DNA of 35,162 nt from the NCBI RefSeq assembly GCF_052064335.1, contig NZ_JBQHVU010000021.1, positions 1 through 35,162 of the forward strand, in the 5' to 3' direction. This DNA is from Weimeria sp002480925. GTDB lineage: Bacteria; Bacillota; Clostridia; Lachnospirales; Lachnospiraceae. The notes under the pieces are model-generated. The model saw only the letters and a list, made by a program, of their open reading frames with translations. It was not told the origin of the DNA and ran no database searches. This document shows, piece after piece, positions 9,101 through 17,076 of this stretch (positions are counted from its first letter, which is position 1; each line of letters begins with the position of its first letter). Both the position numbers and the translations under genes were made by a program.

Positions 9101-9760
9101 CAGACGCAGACCGCCCTGCTGCAGCTGGATATTCCAGTTGGCTTCACCGGAATTTACTATCGAAAGGATCGCCTTACCATTTTCATAACGGATACTGCCC
9201 TGGCCAGGCGAAGTCGCGCCAAAGATCCAGCCCTCCTCACTATCAAGCGATGAATTCTTCAGTAATTCATCAGATTCATTACCATCCTTATCCACCTCCT
9301 TCAGGGAGATCTGATCGATCACTACAGTTGCTGCTGTAGTGGCTTCCGTCGGATGGTCGCTGTCATCGATCTTTCCGAAATTCACCTGAAGAGCTATGGT
9401 ATCACTGGTCTTACCATCAGCCTTGATATCCATGGAGATCTCTGTTTCCTTCTCTGCAGGATCTCCCTCGCCAGCACCAGACGTCATCTGGGGTCTGATG
9501 ACCAGATTGCCATCCTCTACCTTGATATTCCCCTTATCAAGACTGGTATAGCGCTGTAATTCTGCATTTACCCAGCCCGGATCATGCTCCTCCACATTCC
9601 AGTCTTTTGTGCTCAGGCCCTCCCCGTCAAAGTCATCCTGCCAGACCAGCTTATAGCCGTCATCGGCCTTTGCCACAAGGCTTGCCTGTGGTAATCCGGT
9701 CAAGAGCATGGTAGCCATAGCAGTGCATGCGATTACACTCCTTCGATTTCCCCGATTCAT
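6176..9760 (-). CDS. Secreted GH16 beta-glucanase with CBM4/9 modules and C-terminal repeats
   Basis: 1194 residues with a signal peptide (cleavage near AKA-DD, about residue 32). The GH16 fold runs from about 35 to 92 and 270 to 458; the catalytic motif GEIDIME gives nucleophile E326 and acid/base E331, typical of laminarinase/lichenase-type enzymes that cut beta-1,3(4)-glucans outside the cell. Between the two GH16 parts sits an insert of about 178 residues that reads as a CBM4/9 with its halves swapped. Three more CBM4/9-like modules follow (about 487-645, 660-795, 799-957), then a Gly/Ser/Pro linker (about 960-1030) and basic repeats (about 1030-1194) resembling cell-surface-binding repeats. 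The start at 9760 has a perfect AAGGAGG site. It follows a chemoreceptor and binding-protein gene on the same strand. Confidence 0.9.
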   Translation of the reverse strand: MNRGNRRSVIACTAMATMLLTGLPQASLVAKADDGYKLVWQDDFDGEGLSTKDWNVEEHDPGWVNAELQRYTSLDKGNIKVEDGNLVIRPQMTSGAGEGDPAEKETEISMDIKADGKTSDTIALQVNFGKIDDSDHPTEATTAATVVIDQISLKEVDKDGNESDELLKNSSLDSEEGWIFGATSPGQGSIRYENGKAILSIVNSGEANWNIQLQQGGLRLEHGHSYKLRMTASSNLDRLTELSLLDPKNNYTWYGGGKAMISGNGAYGGGERQITSGRINTQGKHDFRYGRFEARAKVPEGMGYLPAFWLMASDEGLYGQWPKCGEIDIMEVMGQDTRKSYHTIHYGYDSGNGHKQNQGSNKLTQGSYADDYHVYRVDWDPGLITWYVDDKEVYSTRDWYTGQDDDNQLTYPAPFDQNFYIILNLAVGGSWVGYPDEKTYAGMNDQAFKVDYVKVYQKSAETYAREEKEARRPEAAPVVYRQADESGNYVRNGDFSEDIGKDGDENASRDNWKLHLESDAKGTTYEQKDKQIYLKPDTIGSQNHSVQLKQENIPMHKGWEYELSFDASADEARDIVVDVEGPDRGWQRYMQDTIVSVGKEIRSYTLDFTMNEKSDPNGSLEFNLGKQGTKAGVRLSNVRLIHKSGDEIPENNDKVIRPDGNYIYNGSFDMGKERLGYWEYDKDDAGYIHVTNENNVRELKVEVPEGKTIHIGQSKLAFVGAGSYELSFDGYCDALTDGAGLTIKVGEQQFTPDLTDKRKSCSSKLHFDRGLDRDHADIDLIFSKPGTYYLDNIRLCEAALIKNGSFDAGMAGFAPYIYDTVKAKYVIDSMNGNDNAFAITIDDTMADDAGNSWYIQLNQDGVPLKQGSKYRLSLKARSTIGRKISVAMQQYEGNWTNYSKTGAIDVGKEWKDYTFDFTMDDPTDPAARFNITMGSVDGVRIRKQHDIYIDDISLVELDEEQTKPVPGPSAGGSAGQGTSGSSGGAGTTGQTSAGTPSGNKPAGGGLPSENRPTDQIKAEDSEPEKPAVVNKTGLDLSQGAAVNGIYKDADGRILKNAALATDKGIVITDKKGKAIAANSMTKLAGKTFLINSDGVVASAEKVKVFGKIYVARKDGTLARKAFVTLEKTGSRVYTDSKGLIVKNRTIKVRGSLYVAKKSGALMKNGTISIKGRKYIVKNYKVVKTVKKKRSERRF

Positions 9761-9889
9761 TTTTTCCTCCTTGCTCAAAAAATAAAAAAAACCATCATTT
9801 ACATTCCTCTATTATGGTCATGTTACTAAAATGATCGTGATTTATATATCACAAGGAGCGAATAAATTACATATTTATGACTTGTTCTA

Positions 9890-11170
9890 TCACCTGATCG
9901 TAGAAAGTCTGGCGTTCTTCCAGTAGCTTTCTATCTGACCGGCGAACTGGGCTCGGTCTGTCTTTTTGCCCAGATACTGCTGGGTCATAGCACCTACAGT
10001 AGCCTGCTGGTCATCCGGGAGGAAATTGCACCAGCCTATCAGCTTATCATCCTTTAGGTACTGCTTTAATGATTTACCAAGAGGATCAGCTGCATCCACG
10101 CTGTTATTTGTAAACGGCGATACCAGACCGCAGGTCTTTGTGATGAATTGCTGTCCCGCCTTATCATAGACAAGCCAGTTCAGGAAATCCTTTGCAGCCT
10201 GCCTTTCCTTGTCGGAGATGGCATCCGAATTATCGATGAAGAGATATTTGGTAGAACCAGCGACAAGCTTTGTATTAGTACCGTCATCTGTATTCTGAGG
10301 AATAGGCATGAGTCCCATCTCATCAGAAGGGTTATACTTTCCGATCAGTGACCAGTCCCAGGTACCTCCGAACATGAAGGCTATATCTCCCTCCGCAAGC
10401 ATCCTTTCTGTGGTTTCTCTGTCTGCCTTCAGTGGATCAGCCGATGCGTAATTATACTTCATCAGTACATCAAAGGTATCCATTATACTGTCAAACTTCT
10501 TATCGGAAGCGATATCAGCTGTACCCTTGTGCAGCTTCTCTATGAAGGAGTCCGTATCCTCCTGTTCCTCGTAGATCTGAGGGAAATAATGGGCTCCAAG
10601 CGACCAGTCCTCAGCCTGAATACCGACAGGAGATTTCATCCCCTTTTTCTTAAGCTCCTCAAGAAGCGATTTGAATTCATCGAGCATCTGAACGGATGAC
10701 GGATCAAAGTCCTTTCCGGTCACCTTCTTGATCGCACTTGCATTATAGATGATTCCCCGGCCTTCCATGCAGAAAGGAAATCCATATACCTTTCCCTTTA
10801 CACTGATCGCCTGCTTTGTGTCATCTACCCACTTCTCCTTTGAAAGGTCTGCTGCATGATCTGCAGCAAGAGTATAGATATCCTTGGCATCTACCATGGA
10901 GATCGTATATGGATCATTTGCTACATATCTTGTCGCCAGATGGAGGGATACTGTTTCATCAGGACTGTCGACCTTTACCCTTACTCCGCTAGCCTTCTCA
11001 TACTCCGAGGCCAGCTCCTTCAACTGGTCGGCTATTTCGGTCTTTGAGTTAAATATTGTAATCGTTACATTCTTATTTGCTTTACTTACAGAGCCACCCT
11101 TGCTGCCGCAGGCCGTCATGGAGATGACCATTGCAGCAGAAAGAGCCAGAGCTTGCAATCTTTTATTCAT
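9890..11170 (-). CDS. Extracellular solute-binding lipoprotein (ABC type, sugar-like)
   Basis: 426 residues. The N-terminus has a lipoprotein signal with lipobox ISMTAC-G, so it is anchored to the outer face of the membrane. The body is a family 1 (MalE-like) binding protein, with GDIAFMFGGTWDWSLIG and a C-terminal DFLNWLVYDKAGQQF block. It likely binds oligosaccharides. The start at 11170 is set by AGGAA 6 bases upstream and by the signal peptide. It begins 19 bases after the stop of the upstream chemoreceptor gene and is followed by GH16, but no ABC permease or ATPase gene is nearby, so it may feed ligand information to the chemoreceptor or use permeases encoded elsewhere. Confidence 0.88.
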   Translation of the reverse strand: MNKRLQALALSAAMVISMTACGSKGGSVSKANKNVTITIFNSKTEIADQLKELASEYEKASGVRVKVDSPDETVSLHLATRYVANDPYTISMVDAKDIYTLAADHAADLSKEKWVDDTKQAISVKGKVYGFPFCMEGRGIIYNASAIKKVTGKDFDPSSVQMLDEFKSLLEELKKKGMKSPVGIQAEDWSLGAHYFPQIYEEQEDTDSFIEKLHKGTADIASDKKFDSIMDTFDVLMKYNYASADPLKADRETTERMLAEGDIAFMFGGTWDWSLIGKYNPSDEMGLMPIPQNTDDGTNTKLVAGSTKYLFIDNSDAISDKERQAAKDFLNWLVYDKAGQQFITKTCGLVSPFTNNSVDAADPLGKSLKQYLKDDKLIGWCNFLPDDQQATVGAMTQQYLGKKTDRAQFAGQIESYWKNARLSTIR

Positions 11171-11189
11171 CTGATTTCCTGCCTTTCTG

Positions 11190-12977
11190 TTACAGAGTAG
11201 TAAATTTCTCGGTGCTGGAATTAAGCTGTAGTGTGACATTGTTATTCTTATCCATGTCATCATTGATACCGGAAATTTCATTCACGATGTTCTGGGCGTT
11301 TTCAGCCGACATATTGATAGCCTCCGACGCCTCACGGACTGAATCCGTGATTCCGGTAACGGAGCTGTTCATATCCCGCATTATAGAAGCAAGCCGTGAG
11401 GCTGATCCGTCAAACTCTGACAGCATTCCGTTTATCACATCAGCAGAGGCCTCATATTTGGAGCTGGTATCCACAAAGGCGTCATAATCAGACAGGACAA
11501 CGGTATTGATGTAGTCGAGCACCTGCATGGCATTATCAGACAGTGCTGTTACAGCCTTTGTCACATCGCCGCTGATATCCTGGATATTTGCAGCTGTCTG
11601 TCTGGAGTTTTCGGCAAGAGTGCTGATCTCCTGAGCGACCACTGCAAAGCCCTTTCCGGCCTCTCCTGCTCTGGCAGCCTCTATCGAAGCATTAAGTGCC
11701 AGCAGATTGGTCTCTGAAGCAATCTCTAAAATATCGTTAGTAAGATTGTTTATCTGCTGGACCTTCTTCGAATCCTCGACCGAGCTCTCAAGAACCTGTG
11801 AAAGCTCTTCCATCTGATGACTGGTGTTTTTCTTTTTCTGCATAGCAGTGACCTTTACGGCATCGGCCTCCTTCTTGATCTCCTCGGCCTTTCCGGCGCC
11901 GTTTCTGATACTGCTTTCGATATTCTCCGTTGCTTCGTTTACATCATCCAGCTTTTCGTTGATGTCAGATGCTGTCTCGGAGACATTCTGCATGCTCGCA
12001 GACAACTCCTCAAGAGCGGCAGAAGTATTCGTGACATTATCATTTGCCATCGCTATCCTTTCCGTCATGCTTCTTGTAGAGTCAGTCAGGACGACTGTAC
12101 CATTCTTTACATCTCGAAGGATATTCTGCAGGGTCTCAATGAAATCATTGAAGCCATCTCTTATATATCTGATCTCGGAGTCGGTATCTACGCTGATACG
12201 CTGAGTCAGATCGCCGCGTCCTGCCTTGATATTTTCGATGATCTTATTGATGCCGTTTGAAAGTGCTATGATCTTTTTTACTATCATCTGATACATCATT
12301 ACGAAGTTGATCACCGTAAAGATAATAAATACGATCACACTGATCACAGAAACAAGAACGCATTCCTGCTGGATCCTCTGCATCTCGTCCATAGACGAAG
12401 CATTTACCCTGTCCACCTCAGATGACAGCTTCATGAAATCGGTAGACAGATCCATAAGACTCTGAAGCACGACCCCGTTCATCTGGATCTGCGCGTCATC
12501 ATTATTTCCATCATTTAATAGCTTCATTACATTGTCGACGCTTTTACAGTAAGTCTCTATATCACTGCTCGTCCTGCTAAGGCTTGAAGCCACATCTTTT
12601 AGGTCCATGGAAGAATACTCCGGACTTTTGACCTGCTTGTTCAGACTCTCAAGGGTTCTCTTTATCACCTTTTCACAGTAGGTGATATTGCCCTGATAGG
12701 TACGCTTGTTGGTATCACCTGTCGTTATGACATAGGACAGGGGCTGGGAATACATGTAGTAGACCATGGTCTTCATCTTTTCCTTGCTGCTGCTCACCTG
12801 ATTTGAGAATCTGACTGTCTCGTTCGAGATCTTCTCGCTTCTTCTGAAACTTGTCATCATAAGAGCCATAACAGCCACAAAGACTATGACAAATAGCAGA
12901 TTCATAACAAAGACCTTAAAAAGTATGGAGCGGTTCCATCTGGTATGGGTGCTTCTCGCATCTGAATACTGTGCCAT
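11190..12977 (-). CDS. Methyl-accepting chemotaxis protein with four-helix-type sensor
   Basis: 595 residues. A short cytoplasmic tail leads to membrane segment 1 (about 18-45), an extracellular helical region of about 165 residues like a four-helix-bundle sensor, membrane segment 2 (about 210-236), a HAMP domain and a long coiled-coil signalling domain with the conserved tip ASETNLLALNASIEAARAGE. It signals through CheW/CheA to steer motility. The ribosome site is AAAGGAAAA upstream of ATG 12977. It leads the unit that goes on to the binding lipoprotein and GH16. Four-helix sensors in Tar and Trg take input from binding proteins, so pairing with the downstream lipoprotein is plausible. Confidence 0.93.
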   Translation of the reverse strand: MAQYSDARSTHTRWNRSILFKVFVMNLLFVIVFVAVMALMMTSFRRSEKISNETVRFSNQVSSSKEKMKTMVYYMYSQPLSYVITTGDTNKRTYQGNITYCEKVIKRTLESLNKQVKSPEYSSMDLKDVASSLSRTSSDIETYCKSVDNVMKLLNDGNNDDAQIQMNGVVLQSLMDLSTDFMKLSSEVDRVNASSMDEMQRIQQECVLVSVISVIVFIIFTVINFVMMYQMIVKKIIALSNGINKIIENIKAGRGDLTQRISVDTDSEIRYIRDGFNDFIETLQNILRDVKNGTVVLTDSTRSMTERIAMANDNVTNTSAALEELSASMQNVSETASDINEKLDDVNEATENIESSIRNGAGKAEEIKKEADAVKVTAMQKKKNTSHQMEELSQVLESSVEDSKKVQQINNLTNDILEIASETNLLALNASIEAARAGEAGKGFAVVAQEISTLAENSRQTAANIQDISGDVTKAVTALSDNAMQVLDYINTVVLSDYDAFVDTSSKYEASADVINGMLSEFDGSASRLASIMRDMNSSVTGITDSVREASEAINMSAENAQNIVNEISGINDDMDKNNNVTLQLNSSTEKFTTL

Positions 12978-13027
12978 ATATTTTCCTTTCTTTTCCTTTA
13001 TTATTAATTCTTATGCTTAACTTTTTT

Positions 13028-13056
13028 AGTATAGTCTTGCTCCTGTAAAAATTCAA
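13028..13056 (-). promoter_or_regulatory. Sigma-70-like promoter for the MCP/binding-protein unit
   Basis: On the minus strand TTGAAT (13051-13056), a 17-base spacer and TATACT (13028-13033) precede the chemoreceptor start by about 50 bases. No flagellar sigma-28 box was seen. Confidence 0.6.
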
Positions 13057-13170
13057 CAGCTTTAGAAAGAGTTAATTTCAGCTATATTCAAAGTCCATCC
13101 CGTCAGAGGCTGCAAAAATTGCGAAATAAATATCCATTTGAATACAATATTTTATTTCCCTTATGCCATA

Positions 13171-13198
13171 AAAAAGACTTCTGGCTACAGCCAGAAGC
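13171..13198 (-). terminator. Terminator downstream of alcohol dehydrogenase
   Basis: CTTCTGGC (13178-13185) pairs with GCCAGAAG (13190-13197) and a T-run follows on the minus strand. It lies just past the small gene remnant that follows adh. Confidence 0.8.
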
Positions 13199-13236
13199 CC
13201 ACAAATCTGTCCTGAAATGTATACTCACCCATCCGA

Positions 13237-13350
13237 TCAGACTTTTACAACAGAAATCCTCTGTTGTATGTGATCTCTTTTTTCGATCTCATCTACCATT
13301 GCAATGGCATAATCGGCACAGGAGATAATGCTCTCACACTTTTTTCTCAT
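13237..13350 (-). pseudogene. C-terminal remnant of an NAD(P)H-binding oxidoreductase
   Basis: A 37-codon frame starting ATG at 13350, overlapping the adh stop codon as ATGA. It includes ISCADYAIAMVDEIEK and HIQQRISVVKV, matching the C-terminus of NAD(P)-dependent Rossmann-fold proteins of the YwnB-like type (SYADYAIAMxDE). The Rossmann half is missing, so this is most likely a leftover fragment, or a very short peptide translated by coupling with adh. Confidence 0.6.
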
Positions 13351-14510
13351 AAAGATGCTCTGAAAATATCCGCAATATCCTTCTCACTAAGCGGTGCCCA
13401 TGCGTTTTCAAGTCCCTCATTTTCTGCTACATGATGCGCCATCTCATCTATACGGCTCTCATCAATACCTACTTCCCGCAGATGCATCGGGATACCGATC
13501 GATGCGAAGAACGCGTACGTTGCCTCAATCGCCCGATCTGCGATATCAAACCGATCCTGATTCGAATCAATTCCAAATACGTTCACACCATATTTAACAA
13601 ACCGGTCAACGGTCTTATCGCTTAAGATATGCTTCATCCATCTAGGTGTGATGATCGCCAATCCCTCTCCATGTGTAATGTCATAGTACGCAGAAAGCGC
13701 ATGCTCCATGCCATGGCACGGCCAGCCGGACGGACTGTTTCCAAGCGAATAGATCCCGTTGCATCCATAGGTACAGTCAAGCATCATTTCCGCTCTTGCC
13801 GTATAGTCGGCTGGATTCTCAAGACACTTCTTTGCATTGGCCATAAGACTCTTAAGCGCTGCTTCCATAAAGCCATCATTCAGAAGTGTGGAATCCTCGC
13901 AGAAATACTGCTCCATAATGTGATTCATCGCATCCGCGCAGCCTGCAGCTGTCTGTTTCTTGGATACCGTAAATGTATACGTCGGATCAAGGAAGGAAAC
14001 TGCAGGATAAAGAAGCGGATCCACATAGCCGATTTTATCGTTTGTCTCGGTTCTGGAAATCACACCGCCGCAGTCATACTCACTTCCCGTAGCGGCAAGC
14101 GTAATAATGTCTACAATCGGAAGTGCTGCATCTGCCTTCACCTTGTAAGAAATCAAATCCCACGGATCTCCGTCATACTTCGCTCCGGCTGCGATTGCCT
14201 TCGAGCAGTCGAGTACGCTGCCTCCTCCGACCGACAGGATGACATCCACATCATGTTCCTTGCAAAGCTTTACTCCGTCAAGGACGCTCGGATCATACTT
14301 GGGATTCGGCTGAATGCCTGACAGCTCCACGATTTCAAAATCCCTAAGAAGTTCCTTCACCTTATCATAAAGTCCAATCTTCTTGATACTTCCGCCGCCG
14401 TAGGTCATAAGAATCTTTTTCCCATACCGGCTCATAACTTCCGGAAGCTTTTCCACAGCTCCCTGGCCAAAGATCAGTCTTGTAGGGGTACAATAATCAA
14501 ATTTCTGCAT
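13347..14510 (-). CDS. Iron-containing alcohol dehydrogenase
   Basis: 387 residues, the full length of NADPH-dependent butanol dehydrogenase/YqhD-type enzymes. The cofactor motif VGGGSVLDCSKAIAAGA is present, and the metal ligands are readable as D and H in ADAMNHIMEQ and the two His in GMEHALSAYYDITHGEG. It reduces aldehydes to alcohols in the cytosol, usually as part of fermentation or aldehyde detoxification. The start at 14510 has AAAGGAG 8 bases upstream. The stop overlaps an oxidoreductase remnant, suggesting that the locus once held two redox genes. Confidence 0.93.
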   Translation of the reverse strand: MQKFDYCTPTRLIFGQGAVEKLPEVMSRYGKKILMTYGGGSIKKIGLYDKVKELLRDFEIVELSGIQPNPKYDPSVLDGVKLCKEHDVDVILSVGGGSVLDCSKAIAAGAKYDGDPWDLISYKVKADAALPIVDIITLAATGSEYDCGGVISRTETNDKIGYVDPLLYPAVSFLDPTYTFTVSKKQTAAGCADAMNHIMEQYFCEDSTLLNDGFMEAALKSLMANAKKCLENPADYTARAEMMLDCTYGCNGIYSLGNSPSGWPCHGMEHALSAYYDITHGEGLAIITPRWMKHILSDKTVDRFVKYGVNVFGIDSNQDRFDIADRAIEATYAFFASIGIPMHLREVGIDESRIDEMAHHVAENEGLENAWAPLSEKDIADIFRASL

Positions 14511-14607
14511 ATTTTCTTCTCCTTTCAATCATACGCCCTGCCTTTATCATCATCGCAATAAGCCTCACTTCGGTATAAATCTACCACATTTATCTTTTTG
14601 CAATTCA

Positions 14608-15519
14608 TTAATCAATCAGATGAAAATCACGCAAATACGACTCATATTCTTTCATCGAGATATTTTTATCATTGTAGTAGAAATGACTGCTTTCATTATA
14701 TCTATCATCTTTCGAATCCCAATACTCTGCCCCTATACTGATCGTATCCTCTACCTTCTCATCACCATTATATTTTTCTAGAAAATACGTCTGTCTTCCA
14801 CAATGTGTCACGTCACTGTGAACTACCCATACAGTGTTCTTAAACGAAGTATGTGACAGAAAAGAGGCTGTACCATCACCATATGCCAGCACACGGAGAC
14901 TTCCCTTATATGCGTCTATGTACATTCCTCCATAAAGCTCCCAGCAATTATCTCCAATAATATACTCATCCTCGCCATCATTATCAAGATCCATCTTACT
15001 ATTTACTGAGATGGAATCAGAATCCACATTCTTCTTTAGTATCTGATAATAAACCCAGTCCAGGTTCTTCGTGTCATTGTAGATTACCGGAATCTCACCA
15101 GATATGAATTTTTTAAACAGGGCATCATTGGAGAGGTTCTTTGTCTTATTCAGTGTCTCCTTTTTTAGAAACACATCATAATCCACACTCACCGTCTTTT
15201 TGCCAACTTTGCATAATATGGTTCCAACTCCATTATGTACTGGCTTAATGACAATTTCTTTATTGCTTTTCCTGACAATCTTTACAGATGGCTTTTTATA
15301 CTTCCTGCAATAATCGTTTTCCCTTATTGTCCATACTACTTTTGAATTTCCTGCTCCTTTAAGTTTTACAGCCTTCTGAACCTTCTTTGTGATCCGAATG
15401 GTATCACTTATACTCAACTGTGGAGCTGACTTTGCACTTGCTGATATACTCACCTGATCAGTGCAAAGAATAATAGCAAAAAGCATCAATACTGCAGCAA
15501 ATTTCTTCTTATATCTCAT
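14608..15519 (-). CDS. Secreted protein of unknown function with Ig-like N-terminal part
   Basis: 303 residues with a signal peptide ending near ASAKS. Residues about 35-125 look like a small beta-sandwich (VVWTIRENDY, KIVRKSNKEIVIKP) such as bacterial Ig-like domains. The C-terminal half holds DLDNDGEDEYIIGDN, a calcium- or FG-GAP-like acidic loop, and YILKK and WELYGG segments seen in clostridial surface lipoprotein-type proteins. The start at 15519 has AGGAGG 5 bases upstream. No function can be assigned. It is downstream of a decayed toxin-antitoxin pair whose 3' end runs into its ribosome site. Confidence 0.75.
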   Translation of the reverse strand: MRYKKKFAAVLMLFAIILCTDQVSISASAKSAPQLSISDTIRITKKVQKAVKLKGAGNSKVVWTIRENDYCRKYKKPSVKIVRKSNKEIVIKPVHNGVGTILCKVGKKTVSVDYDVFLKKETLNKTKNLSNDALFKKFISGEIPVIYNDTKNLDWVYYQILKKNVDSDSISVNSKMDLDNDGEDEYIIGDNCWELYGGMYIDAYKGSLRVLAYGDGTASFLSHTSFKNTVWVVHSDVTHCGRQTYFLEKYNGDEKVEDTISIGAEYWDSKDDRYNESSHFYYNDKNISMKEYESYLRDFHLID

Positions 15520-15549
15520 ATAATCCTCCTGTTTTATATTTGCATGTCC

Positions 15550-15864
15550 TATAATTTTGGCTTTGTTTCGATACAATTATTGTCTGTTTTGTTACATCCG
15601 TTACCGTTACCACTCCCGGATCTATAACATAACAAACAATGTAGTTGTCGATGATCATCTTATGTATTCCAATGGAATGCTCCGGTTCGCATTCAAACAA
15701 GCCAAATCTATCTGGGAATGACTCCAATGTCAAAATCGCATCGGCAATACGATTATACTGTCCTATCGCATTCTCAGATGCTTGAAGTTTTTTGCTATAT
15801 GCTCATAAAGAGCATCCATATCGGCAAGAGCATCATCGGTAATATCAACTGTGTACTTTTCCAT
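15550..15864 (-). pseudogene. Frameshifted RelE/ParE-type toxin
   Basis: Frame 1 starts at 15864 (MEKYTVDITDDALADMDALYEHIAKN) and stops after the shift at a TAG. The rest of the toxin continues in another frame: QASENAIGQYNRIADAIL, then LESFPDRFGLFECEPEHS and VDNY-like IIDNYIVCYVID, typical of RelE/ParE mRNA-interferase or gyrase toxins. A single missing base at AAC-TT-CAA explains the break. The start codon overlaps the antitoxin stop (TAATG), the usual coupling. The very C-terminus also departs from the family. The toxin should be inactive unless the frameshift is a sequencing error. Confidence 0.8.
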
Positions 15865-16169
15865 TAACTGTGACTCTCCCGAAATTTTTCAAATGCCTGT
15901 GCTGCATTTTGTGTTCTTCCTGCCTTATAAGAATCATAGCCTCGCTGAATCCTGGCATGAATCTGCTCCTCACTCATCTTGGTAGCATCAATACTTTCAG
16001 GCGCGCTAGGTAAGGTCACAGAAAAAGGAATACCACCCACTAGAACGATTTGATTAAGAAACATATCTACAGCGGTAGACATAGGTATTCCCAAACGCCC
16101 TAAAACTGACTCCGCATCCTGCTTCAATTCCGGGTTTACTCTTAAATTCAATGTTGCTGATTTCTCCAT
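15864..16169 (-). CDS. RelB/DinJ-family antitoxin
   Basis: 101 residues. The N-terminal ribbon-helix-helix (KSATLNLRVNPELKQDAESVLGRLGIPMSTAVDMFLNQI) is the DinJ/RelB DNA-binding and dimer domain; GGIPFSV follows as in DinJ. The C-terminal half wraps and neutralises the cognate toxin. The start at 16169 is set by GGAGG 7 bases upstream; the upstream in-frame extension overlaps the promoter. It lies first in the operon before the frameshifted toxin, so it is probably an orphan antitoxin that still represses its own promoter. Confidence 0.88.
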   Translation of the reverse strand: MEKSATLNLRVNPELKQDAESVLGRLGIPMSTAVDMFLNQIVLVGGIPFSVTLPSAPESIDATKMSEEQIHARIQRGYDSYKAGRTQNAAQAFEKFRESHS

Positions 16170-16191
16170 AACAAGGCCTCCATTCATCATT

Positions 16192-16220
16192 ATTGTAACG
16201 ACAATGTTGTTACATGTCAA
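16192..16220 (-). promoter_or_regulatory. Promoter with embedded operator palindrome for antitoxin
   Basis: On the minus strand TTGACA (16215-16220), exactly 17 bases and TACAAT (16192-16197). A 21-bp palindrome-like site (16194-16214) with TGTAAC/GTTACA arms covers the spacer and most of the -10, a fitting place for RelB/DinJ autorepression. Confidence 0.8.
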
Positions 16221-16263
16221 CAGTCTGAATGGAATCAAAAAACACTCCAAAATGTCCCAATTC

Positions 16264-16860
16264 CTATGCCAAAATAGAAACAATAATACCCACTACCATA
16301 TACATGAAATTAGGAAAGCGGAAGGTAAAAGTTGCTATGCCCATTTCCTCTGCAAATACCACATATGGAATTGTCAGAAATGTAATGGCTGCACCTGCTA
16401 CGCAAAACCAGTTTCCTTTTCCCCAGTAGTCATTTTTTGTCACTTTTACTGTTGATACAAGTAAAAGGAAAGGCAATAATACACATTTTAATGCAATAGT
16501 AACTCCTGATGTCATAGTTCCTTTGATTTGCCAGAAAACAATCATTGCTACAACCCATACAATAAAGTATGTAGAGAGCAAAATGATTTTGCCTAAATGT
16601 TTTTTAGCTTTTACTGTGTTTGTGCTTTCTTCCAAGAAATCTTGATAGGTCTGATTCATTGATTTTTCCTCCTTGAGCAGGTGGTCAAGACTTACCGAAT
16701 AGATGTCACTCATTTTTATGACACTAATGATATCAGGATACGACTTATTGTTCTCCCAATTAGAGACAGTTTGTCTACTTACTCCCAGTAACTCGGCCGC
16801 TTGTTCCTGGGTTATCCCTTTTCCATTTCGTGCATTTTTGAGTTTGCTTCCTATTTCCAC
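16264..16860 (-). CDS. XRE-family regulator with C-terminal membrane segments
   Basis: 198 residues. Residues 1-60 are a Cro/C1-type helix-turn-helix (LKNARNGKGITQEQAAELLG, VSRQTVSNWENNKSYPD). After a charged linker come four hydrophobic segments (about 88-108, 120-138, 148-168, 177-197), so the DNA-binding domain is tethered to the membrane. Such proteins are common in Firmicutes and often act on neighbouring genes in response to envelope signals. The start is GTG at 16858-16860 with AAAGGTGG 7 bases upstream. Target genes are unknown. Confidence 0.85.
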   Translation of the reverse strand: MEIGSKLKNARNGKGITQEQAAELLGVSRQTVSNWENNKSYPDIISVIKMSDIYSVSLDHLLKEEKSMNQTYQDFLEESTNTVKAKKHLGKIILLSTYFIVWVVAMIVFWQIKGTMTSGVTIALKCVLLPFLLLVSTVKVTKNDYWGKGNWFCVAGAAITFLTIPYVVFAEEMGIATFTFRFPNFMYMVVGIIVSILA

Positions 16861-17076
16861 AATCCATCCACCTTTAGTAGTTATTTGCTCCGTTCTGAAG
16901 CATACTCAAGATACAATAATCAGGCCCATATTTCTATCAAACTGCCTTTACACTCGTTAAAAAACTTGTCAAAATCCTTTTACAGTGTCCTGAAAAGGGG
17001 ATTCACAAAACCCACAGCGGATCACTGGCGTATATGTATAAGTTTTCTGCGTCATTTTCTTCCCGGCGTCGCAGAA

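Noticed and set aside
9890..11170. Complete ABC sugar importer
   Set aside because: No permease or ATPase genes lie on either side; only the binding protein is present.
13629..14321. 230-codon frame on the plus strand
   Set aside because: Antisense to the alcohol dehydrogenase; basic, Cys/Ile-rich shadow translation.
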